Shown: positions 56,561 to 64,000 of the stretch, piece after piece
How positions within the stretch are numbered: position 1 is the first letter of the stretch
How the letters are laid out: every line of letters starts with the position of its first letter
Assembly (NCBI GenBank): GCA_023213395.1
Contig: CM041465.1
Coordinates: 197,415,741-197,479,740, forward strand
Length of the DNA: 64,000 bases
Source: Cycas panzhihuaensis
Taxonomy: Eukaryota; Cycadophyta
Direction of reading: 5' to 3'
Program-made: the position numbers and the translations under genes
The notes under the pieces: model-generated
Told to the model about the DNA's origin: nothing
Seen by the model: the letters and a program-made list of their open reading frames with translations, nothing else
Database searches by the model: none

Positions 56561-56900
56561 AAATTATAAAGACCTATTTTATGGTCAGCAAGTCCTTTTG
56601 GCAGATTTGATATACAGATAATAAATTAGGTAATATCCTAGGAACATAGAAAATATCATTGATATAACTATGTTTTAAGGTTATGTCACTTATTCCTTTA
56701 ACTTTTAACTAGGAACCACTTTTGAAAGAGATTTACTCTTCATAAATAGAATCAAGTTGATACATTGATAAGTATTCTTAGTATTCCGTTATGTGGTAGG
56801 AAGCACTGAAATCTAAAATCCACAAAGGTGGTTAGGTAGTAAGAGTAGAAAAGGTGGAAGCAATAGTAGTTAGAAAATTATGGGATTATGATTAGATCCC
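56560..56900 (-). pseudogene. Element H aspartic protease remnant
   Basis: Complement of 56,825-56,790 reads Trp-Ile-Leu-Asp-Phe-Ser-Ala-Ser-Tyr-His, against Trp-Ile-Leu-Asp-Ser-Gly-Ala-Ser-x-His; the Asp is kept, Ser-Gly lost. Val-Phe-Tyr-Val-Pro lies near 56,650. Confidence 0.72.
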
Positions 56901-56939
56901 TTTTGAAGCTTTCCACACTTTATATACTATTATATTTCT

Positions 56940-57740
56940 ATAAACATCTATCATGTGTATTTTTTTATAGAGGTAGTTACAATTAATGTTTTGATTATAA
57001 TTAAGTTTAAAATTATTTCTTATTTGTAATATCTACCTAGGTGAATTTTAATTTCTTGATAATCTTGAATGTTTAGAATTTTGATTATAATTACTATTTG
57101 AAGTAAAGCCTCTATAAGATTATTGAGATTTAGGATAATTATTATGATTGTTTTGTTGATTATTTTGGTTTCTATGTTTATTTTTTAGCTTAGTTTTGGA
57201 AAAAAGAGCTTGAGAAGGATCTTAATTGTTTATTGTTTAGATTAAATAGTCTGATATTCAACCAATTAGTTTATAAGTTGATTAAATAAAATAGGGAGGT
57301 GCCCATACTATTGTTTAGAAGTTTTATATTGATTAAACGTTTTTTAAAGTTTATTAATGGTAAGATGGACAAGTGTGTCATCGCCTTTTGTGTAAGTTAT
57401 AGTTATAGTTTTATCATATTTGAGCTGCATCTACCTTATCATAATTTTCTTTAAGTTTGACCTAGATGGTGGAAAGTTCATCTATATCACTAAACTACCT
57501 ATATATATCTGGCAAGAGAGAGGTTAAGATGGTGCCTAGGGTTCCATCGTAATTCATCAGATAAACCATATAAGAATATGATTTAATATCAGTAGGTTTT
57601 GAAAACTCTCTAGTTACGTACCACCAAAGCTTTTGTTGTTTAAGTTGGTCAGATACTTTGACTTTTTAGTTGGTATAATTTATGTCATTTAAAACTATAA
57701 TTTAAATAGAGAAGGTCATCCTTAGTATAATAGTCATTTT
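56940..57740 (-). pseudogene. Element H gag remnant
   Basis: Near 57,560-57,500 the frame reads Tyr-Met-Val-Tyr-Leu-Met-Asn-Tyr-Asp-Gly-Thr-Leu-Gly, then Leu-Pro-Asp-Ile-Tyr-Arg. Trp-Trp-Tyr-Val-Thr-Arg-Glu-Phe is near 57,625. The order and spacing are those of a plant copia gag, and a gag zinc-knuckle position would fall near 57,000-57,130. The frame breaks at several stops. Confidence 0.7.
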
Positions 57741-59244
57741 AGGAAAGAAAACCTACATAAGGAGATTCTCCTTGATGATGATAAAACAATAAAAGAAAAG
57801 ATAAAGGAAATATAAAAAGATAAACTTCCAAATTCAAATAATCAAGCTATAAATAAAATATATAAGTGTAATCACAATAATTCCATTTCCAAATTAGAAA
57901 AAAAATGACACTAATTTAATCAAGATAAAGATGTATAAGCATTTTATAAATAAATTACGTAACTTATAAATAAATAGGGGGGTTAACTCTTTTAAACAAT
58001 ATTAGTTGATTGTAATTATTTAAAACATATGTTTACAAGTATACATATTGATGTTTAATTCAAATTTGAAATAAAATTACATAAATTATAAGCTTGTTTA
58101 TAACAAATAACATTAAAAATAATGATTAAATGAATTATAGATAAATTAAATGGATTTGTTAAAAAATGAGAGATAAAATGATGTTATTAATTCGTAAATT
58201 TAATAAATAATCAATAACATATTATATTGAACTAAAAAAGTTAAGAATTTATAAAGAAATTTGATAAAATAGATTACTTACTTGTACATACCTAGTTGCA
58301 ATTGATTCCCTTCTCTTTGGTTGAAGTTTTCCCTATCAAAATGGCTTCAAAAATACTTGAATAACTAGTCAAATTGAGGGCATCTAAGTCATGAATCCAA
58401 CATAATTTTTGGGTTTAGATTTTAACTCTGACTAATGAAGTTATAATAAGAAATACATAAGTAATCCTTTTCAAAATTTTGAGGGGCTAAACATTAAGGG
58501 GTTAAACCCCTTTTATAATAAAAGTAAGGTCATATGAGGTGGTGATAAGACTAGGGGCTAGGGGAATATGGGGCTAACAAACTCAAAAAAAGATTTACTT
58601 GAATTTAAATTTTTTTGATAATACAAAAGATTATTTAAAATTATAATAGACTTTGAAGTTTGCCCCAATGCAAAAAAATAAAACTTTGTAAAATTTATCA
58701 AATATTTATTGACACCTAAGGTTTTGGATCAAAATTTTTTACCAAAAAATTATATGTATGAAGATGGTGGATGATAAAAAAATTAATGAATTGTGTTTGA
58801 AATGTTGACATTTTAAGTCTTATAAATGCATATGGCTGCTCTTTGATTTGAACGATCAACTACATCTAGATGCTCTTTGTTGGCTTTGAGGTGTAGAGCG
58901 AAAGGATTACAAGTACAAAGACATCATCTTCAAAGTGAAATGATAATCTTTAAATATAAATGATGGTGTAAAAAAATGCTAGGGAGGTATTCCCCACCTA
59001 TAAATAGATAATTTTGAGGAGGCGATAAGTGCCTCAACCTTACTAACGTTAACATTTAAAAAAATATTAAAATATTAAACAAATAGTTAAATATCTTGCC
59101 TGAGGTGGCTATGGTAGCTCCATATCGACTACAAGTGGCTATTTGGCAATACTAAGTAGCCCAAGATGACTTTGGAAGGCTCAAGGTGGCATTAAGAGGC
59201 TCAAGGTGTTCATATGCACTTACAAATTATGCATTATCCCAATA
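57741..59244. other. Element H leader remnant and element F 3' LTR
   Basis: AT-rich at 57,750-58,280. The right part, ending at 59,244 against the polypurine complement, must contain the 3' LTR of F; its left limit is unclear (perhaps near 58,400-58,500). A palindrome, aaggggttaaacccctt, lies at about 58,494-58,511. Confidence 0.5.
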
Positions 59245-59269
59245 TTCTCCCCCATAATGGCCAATATGT

Positions 59270-59720
59270 AGAACTCTCAACTTGTCTCTGAATTTCTAAA
59301 ATTTGATCTTACCTAAATCTTTTATGAAGATGTCTATCGCTTGATCTTTAGTACTACAATATACCAATTTAATTTCTACTGCTTGTACTAGCTCTCAAAT
59401 AAAATGATACTACATCTCAATATACTTTATTCTACCGTGAAATACATGGTTCTTTATCATTTGTATTATACTCTGATTATTACACCAAATACTTATAGGC
59501 CCCTTATGTTCTAACTGAAAGTCTTATAATAGTCTTCTCAACTAAATTATTTCATATGTGTTAGTGATTGCTACTTTATATTCTACTTCAGTTGTAGATA
59601 GAGAAACTGTATTTTGTTTCTTAGTGCTCCAGGCTATAGCTATCGAACCCATACTAAAAATATAACTTGAAGTCAATTTTCTATCGTCGATGTCATGTGC
59701 TCAATCTAAATCTGTATAGC
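59270..59720 (-). pseudogene. Element F RNase H remnant
   Basis: Ala-Trp-Ser-Thr-Lys-Lys-Gln near 59,630, Leu-Ser-Thr-Thr-Glu-Val-Glu-Tyr near 59,600-59,578 with the catalytic Glu, Cys-Asn-Asn-Gln-Ser-Ile-Ile near 59,480 (Asp now Asn), His-Gly-Arg-Ile-Lys-Tyr near 59,440 and Ile-Phe-Ile-Lys-Asp-Leu near 59,325. Confidence 0.85.
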
Positions 59721-60830
59721 CCATCAACCAAAAATTTGATAAAGCTTTATAATATAGACCATATTCTGAAGTGCCTTTAAGATATCATAGAATTCTTTTG
59801 GCTACTTGCCAATGAATAGTCTTTAGGCCTTGCATGAATCTGGATACAATACTAACTGAATGCATTATGTCTAGTTGAGTAGATGTGAAGTATATCAAAC
59901 TACTAATTAACTATTTATGAAGTGTAGGATCAACGGGTGTAGAATCATCTAGTTTGGATAGCTTGGTTCCTATTTCTACTAGAGTTGCTAATGGTTTGCA
60001 ATCGGCCATCCTGAACTTTTGTAATAGGTCCAGGGTATATTTACTTTAGGAGATGAAGATATTATTTTTATCCTACCATACCTCCAAACCTAAAAAGTGA
60101 TGTATTAATCCCAAATATGTCATTTCAAATTCCTTACACATGGCTTCCTTAAAGTTTCACAAAACATGGGAGTCATTTTTAGTGTAGACAAGATCATCTA
60201 CATAGAGTCCCATAATTAGAATAAATTCTCCCTTAATTTTGATGTAGAGATTTGGATCTGATTGAGACCTTTCAAAGCCTTGATTTCTAAAATATTTATC
60301 AATTTGAGAATACTAAGCGCTCGATGCTTGTTTCAAACTATAAAGTGCCTTTTTGAGTTTGTACACTTTGTCCTCTTCCCCCTTGGCTTCAAAACTGAGA
60401 GGTTGAGAGACATAGATATCTTTGTCAATGTAGCCATTGAGAAAAGTGCTTTTGATATCCATTTGATAAAATTTTCATCCCATTTGAGCTGCCAAACTCA
60501 TCATCATACAAATAGTTTCCATTCATGCAATAAGAGCAAATGTCTCATTGTATTTAATACCTTCTCTTTGGGCATAACCTTTAGTGACCAATCCAACTTT
60601 ATATTTATCAATTGATCTATTATAGTGAAACTTGGTTTTATAAATCTACTTAGTACCAATTTCTCTTTTATTAGGAGGTAAGTCAACCAATTCCCAAGTA
60701 TCATTCTTAATAATGGAGTGATATTTGTCTTCCATTATCTTTCTCTAAGAAGCATGTACATTGGTCTCATCAAAGGTTTAAGGCTCATGGAACTTCAAAA
60801 CTTTACTCATGAGAGCAAGTTTACCTTATG
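59720..60830 (-). pseudogene. Element F reverse transcriptase remnant
   Basis: The active site Tyr-Val-Asp-Asp-Leu-Val-Tyr-Thr is intact at about 60,207-60,184. The Met-Asp-Ile-Lys-Ser-Thr-Phe-Leu-Asn-Gly block is near 60,465-60,436. Thr-Trp-Glu-Leu-Val-Asp-Leu-Pro-Pro-Asn-Lys lies near 60,700-60,668. A Trp codon near 60,645 is a stop. C has almost the same protein. Confidence 0.88.
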
Positions 60831-60999
60831 TGAGTGAGTGGATCTTTAATTACTATCCAAAATATTACTCATCTTGTGATTCATTTGAACCCATTTCTGA
60901 AGACCTTATGGTGGAGGTTGAGAAGAGGTTCCCTCTCCACTTAGTTCATTAATGACTTGTCTAGAGTCAAATATAAGAGGCACATATTTTGACTTGGTG

Positions 61000-61720
61000 G
61001 AGATGTCAAAATTGATCATTACTTCTTTCCTCTTTTCTTGATCATCATGATAACAAGCATATTCCTAAAACTTTATATCTCTACTTACCATAACCTTCTT
61101 TGACTTAAGATTAGAGGCTTTATATGATTTAGACATTTCATTATAGCCAAGAATTATGCACTTGATGCTATGGTCATCCAATTTAGATCTTCTTTGGTTA
61201 GGTACATGTACATAGGCTAAGCACCAAAAAACTCTCAAGTGATGTATGTTTGGCTTGTAGCATATCCAAGATTCTTCAGGTGTCTTCCACCTTAGGGCTT
61301 TGGTGGAGCACCTATTAAGGAGATAAATAAATGTATGGACTATTTTTGCCCAAACTCATAGGCTTAATTTTTATCTTTTAACATGCACCTTGTCATTTCT
61401 ACAATGGTGCAATTTTTCCTTTCATCTACACTATTTTGTTGTGGGATGTAGGGATTTATGAGTTACCTTTTTATCCCATGATGCATGCAATATGCTTTAA
61501 ATTCATTGGATATGAATTCTCCCTTATTATCAGATCTTAGTGAGAGAAGTTTGTACCCACTCTATCACTCTACAAAGGTTTTGAAGTTAACAAAGTGGTG
61601 GAAGGCATCTGATTTGAACTTAAAGAATACCCAAGCCTTCCTAGTGTAGTCATCAATGAATTGATGAAATAGTGTGCACATACTAATGAGGGGGCATCCA
61701 TAGAGCCATAGATATCTGTA
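61000..61720 (-). pseudogene. Element F integrase remnant
   Basis: Complement of 61,560-61,520 contains Leu-Arg-Ser-Asp-Asn-Lys-Gly-Glu-Phe with the second catalytic Asp, and the Gln-Asn-x-Val-Asp-Glu-Arg block near 61,440-61,415 has the catalytic Glu. Trp-Lys-Thr-Pro-Glu-Glu near 61,300-61,275 marks the C-terminal part. Confidence 0.8.
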
Positions 61721-61746
61721 TAGACTAGTTGACGTAGTCCAGTTGC

Positions 61747-61995
61747 CTAATAGTTGTGATCAATAAAACTTTCCATGTGTTGTTTGCCAAGTAGGCACCC
61801 CTCGCATATGGTTTTGTCCACTTTAATGTTAGGCAATCCATTAACCATATCTATTCTTTTCATCAACACCAAACTACTATAGTTGAGGTGTTTAAATATC
61901 CTATGCCATAAGTCATTATTCAATTTAATTGCAATTCTTAAGGTATAAGTATTTGATGGAGTAAGGACAAGTTTGAAAAGTCTATCTTTTGTCAT
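61747..61995 (-). pseudogene. Element F pre-integrase region
   Basis: 82 open codons: Leu-Trp-His-Arg-Ile-Phe-Lys-His-Leu-Asn (expected Gly-His, so the first His pair is partly altered) near 61,905, then Cys-Glu-Gly-Cys-Leu-Leu-Gly-Lys-Gln-His near 61,807-61,780. The zinc-site Cys pair is intact. Confidence 0.87.
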
Positions 61996-62029
61996 TTTGC
62001 CTTTTGTAATAATTGCCTTATTTTTCCTT

Positions 62030-62340
62030 TTGTCTTTAATTGTGCATTCACCATTATCAAAGATAACCTTGTAATCCTAATCCATCATTTACCCTACTGA
62101 TAATAGATTTTTCTTTGAGGCAAGAATATATAATACATCATTGAGGTATTTATACTCTTCTATATCTGTCATGAGAGTTATGTTACCTTTACCAACTGAT
62201 TTATGGGATGTGTCATCACCGAACATTATTAAACCTCCTTTTCTTTTATTTAATTTATGGAATAAATACTCTTTATGAGTCATTTAAATGGAGCAACTCA
62301 AATCAATATACCAACTATCGTCTTCTTCTTCTTGGGCAGT
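62030..62340 (-). pseudogene. Element F aspartic protease region
   Basis: Complement of about 62,330-62,270 gives Glu-Glu-Asp-Asp-Ser-Trp-Tyr-Ile-Asp-Leu-Ser-Cys-Ser-Ile-His-Met, matching Trp-Tyr-x-Asp-Ser-Gly-Cys-x-x-His-Met, but with a stop or shift at 62,283. Met-Phe-Gly-Asp-Asp near 62,225 and Asp-Val-Leu-Tyr-Ile-Leu near 62,130 follow. Confidence 0.8.
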
Positions 62341-63482
62341 AAAACTAGATAAGAAAAGTCTGTTATTATCCCTTGTCTCAATTGTGGTAATTGCATTACC
62401 TTTTGTGGGTGGTCCATGTTTTGAAAAATATTTGTTTTATATAGGATTACTACGATGACAATAGGTATAATATAGTGTCTCTCTTCTTCCATAGCTTGTA
62501 CTTCGACTACAAGGATGGGTTCTTTCAATGTGGGATGATCTCCCCCTTTCCTTATAATGGGGAACTTGATTGTCCCTTTATCTATTATCGTAATAATTCT
62601 AGTTTGACTTTGTAGCTTGAATATTTCCTTGGTAATTTAGGCAATATGGATGTTCCTAAAGTTATTTCTCTTGATTTTGGTACCTAGGAGGATTGCCATT
62701 TCATTAGTTTGCTCCTTGTCTCCTTTGGTAAGGAGCTTGATATTTAGGTAGATCTTGATGCATATCGCTTCTAGGATTTCTATCCCTTCTCTTAGGAGAT
62801 AGTTCTCTGGATTTTGATATACCCACTTAAGAATGAGATTAGATTATAGCCTTGGTAGCAAAGGCATAGCTTAAGGGATTTATTTACATTTTGTTGTTCT
62901 TTGATCATCATCAATATAACACTTAGTTATTTCACCTTAAGGGTACTTATGTCTTTAGAAACCCTTATGTTTATCGCTACTATTTCAAATCTTTTTATAG
63001 CACCTATACATCTCAAAATTCTTTCCACTACTCTTTGCTCTATCAACGTATCTCCAAGCGATCTCATTTGATTAACTATGTCCCGCACCTTAGTCATGAA
63101 TTTCGTCACGAATTCTGTTGGCATCATCTGTAAGTTTTCAAATTTGCTTCTTAGGTTTTGAAACTTAGAAGATGCAACTCCTTCATAAATTAACTGTAGG
63201 TTATTCCATACTTTCTTTGATTTTATTGGCTCACTAAATCTTGGAAAAATGTGATCTTCTAATATACAAAAGATAAGGGCAAGGGCTTTATTATCTTTTT
63301 TAACATTTTCTTTATAAGATACCTTTTCAATGTCAATGATATTCTAACCTAATTCACTGCAACCTATTCTCATAAGATTTCACATGTCATTAGTGATGAG
63401 GATAGGTATCATCCTCCTACTCCAATTTAGAAAGTTATTACTATCAAACTTAGGAATTATCATGTTTCCAAAGTTTGTTATC
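62340..63482 (-). pseudogene. Element F gag
   Basis: A probable start at 63,482 (Met-Ile-Thr-Asn-Phe), with Ile-Pro-Lys-Phe-Asp...Asn-Phe-Leu-Asn-Trp-Ser, a copia gag opening. Val-Trp-Asn-Asn-Leu near 63,215. A 66-codon open stretch at 63,127-62,927 has Val-Arg-Asp-Ile-Val-Asn-Gln-Met-Arg and Arg-Ile-Leu-Arg, the gag_UBN2 pattern. A zinc-knuckle region at about 62,660-62,625 (Asn-Cys-Leu-x-Tyr) is damaged. Confidence 0.87.
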
Positions 63483-63659
63483 ATTTCTTAGCTAAAGTTT
63501 AAAAAACTATAAATAAAGTAAATTTTTTCAAAGGTTTGATTTTGAAAATTAACCTAATAAATAATGTTTAAGATTTCCCAAGGTTTTGCAAGTGTCTTAG
63601 TCCCTAATGAGGCTTCTAAGCTCCAAGTCCAAGGGTCTTTAAGGGAAACCTTTGGTTGC

Positions 63660-64000
63660 TATCCTATCTAGTGGCGCCTACCCATAAGTGAAAAAATAGG
63701 GACCCAATATACCAATACATGAGCTCTAGTATATGGACTACTACGAAGGTTGTTACATCCCCCTAAATTATTGGTCCACCTATGTTGGACTTATGCCTAG
63801 CAATAGATCTAGTAGTGAAGGTTTTACTAATCAAGGCACTCGCCCTCTCCATGCATAGCCTTAGTCTCCAAACTCTAAAAAAGATAGCTTCTCCACCTCA
63901 ACCTACCACCTAATATACCTTATAGCCAATGACTTTCCTCATCCAATATGAATAGGCCAATTGGTATGTATATGGTGGTAACTTCAAGAGTTCTAACTGT
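63660..64000 (-). repeat. Gag-proximal leader block in element F
   Basis: Parallel to 43,200-43,570 of element E (see there). It begins about 180 bp from the gag start and runs to the window edge. Confidence 0.75.

Larger units (their letters stand above)
53363..57740 (-). mobile_element. Ty1/copia element H, 5' LTR not found
   Basis: Left 3' LTR, polypurine tract, RNase H, reverse transcriptase, integrase, protease and gag on the minus strand. Heavily decayed and AT-rich. No matching LTR or primer site was seen between 57,740 and 58,300. Confidence 0.82.
59245..64000 (-). mobile_element. Ty1/copia element F, right end outside window
   Basis: Polypurine complement (ttctccccca at 59,245), RNase H, reverse transcriptase with intact active site, integrase, pre-integrase, protease, gag and leader in order on the minus strand. 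Wording is near that of C. Less decayed than A, B or H but with stops in every gene. The 5' LTR is beyond 64,000. Confidence 0.88.

Noticed and set aside
60262-60615. Plus-strand 117-codon frame
   Set aside because: Antisense of the element F reverse transcriptase.
1-64000. tRNA, rRNA or organelle-derived genes
   Set aside because: No cloverleaf, rRNA core or organelle gene motif noticed; a tRNA scan was not possible.

Overview
This window is nuclear DNA of a land plant, most likely a seed plant with a large, transposon-rich genome. It is AT-rich, poor in CpG, and dominated by old Ty1/copia LTR retrotransposons. I cannot name the species or lineage. Nothing bacterial, organellar or CRISPR-like is visible, and I found no convincing intact host gene. 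Almost every coding trace is a decayed gag-pol, recognised from conserved copia motifs read across frameshifts and stop codons.

Layout. 1-380: minus-strand fragment resembling a plant mobile domain (PMD) protein. 1,262-2,075: two arrays of short tandem repeats. 2,777-2,857: two adjacent hairpins. 4,820-9,669: copia element A (+) with a 3' LTR. 9,670 to about 13,240: copia element C (+), starting in mid-gag. 14,222-24,655 and 26,322 to about 30,700: two direct copies of a roughly 4.3 kb unit carrying a gag-like reading frame; copy 1 is split by a complete copia element D (17,349-23,468), while copy 2 keeps the empty site. 31,970-34,060: microsatellite, degenerate direct repeats, a minisatellite and one CpG-rich island. 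35,124-37,870: LTR element G (-) without recognisable pol. 37,990 to about 51,668: copia element B (+), whose reverse transcriptase is cut by complete copia element E (38,354-45,452, -) and again by A2 (45,984 to about 51,005, -), a second member of family A. 53,363 to about 57,740: copia element H (-). 59,245-64,000: copia element F (-), same lineage as C and running off the right edge.

History. Insertion order can be read directly in two places. E entered the B reverse transcriptase at the codons for Ile-Tyr-Gln-Met-Asp with a 5-bp target duplication, and A2 entered the same gene about 530 bp further on. D entered one copy of the 4.3 kb unit with a 5-bp target duplication. The D LTRs differ at roughly one base in ten by eye, mostly transitions. 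Many stops sit where Trp, Gln or Arg codons are expected, which fits long decay of methylated cytosines in silenced DNA.

No element here looks able to move on its own. The better leads are the shared leader block upstream of gag in E and F, the repeated 4.3 kb unit with G-rich tracts before its gag-like frame, the CpG-rich island at 33.7-34.1 kb, and the unexplained repeat arrays near the left end.
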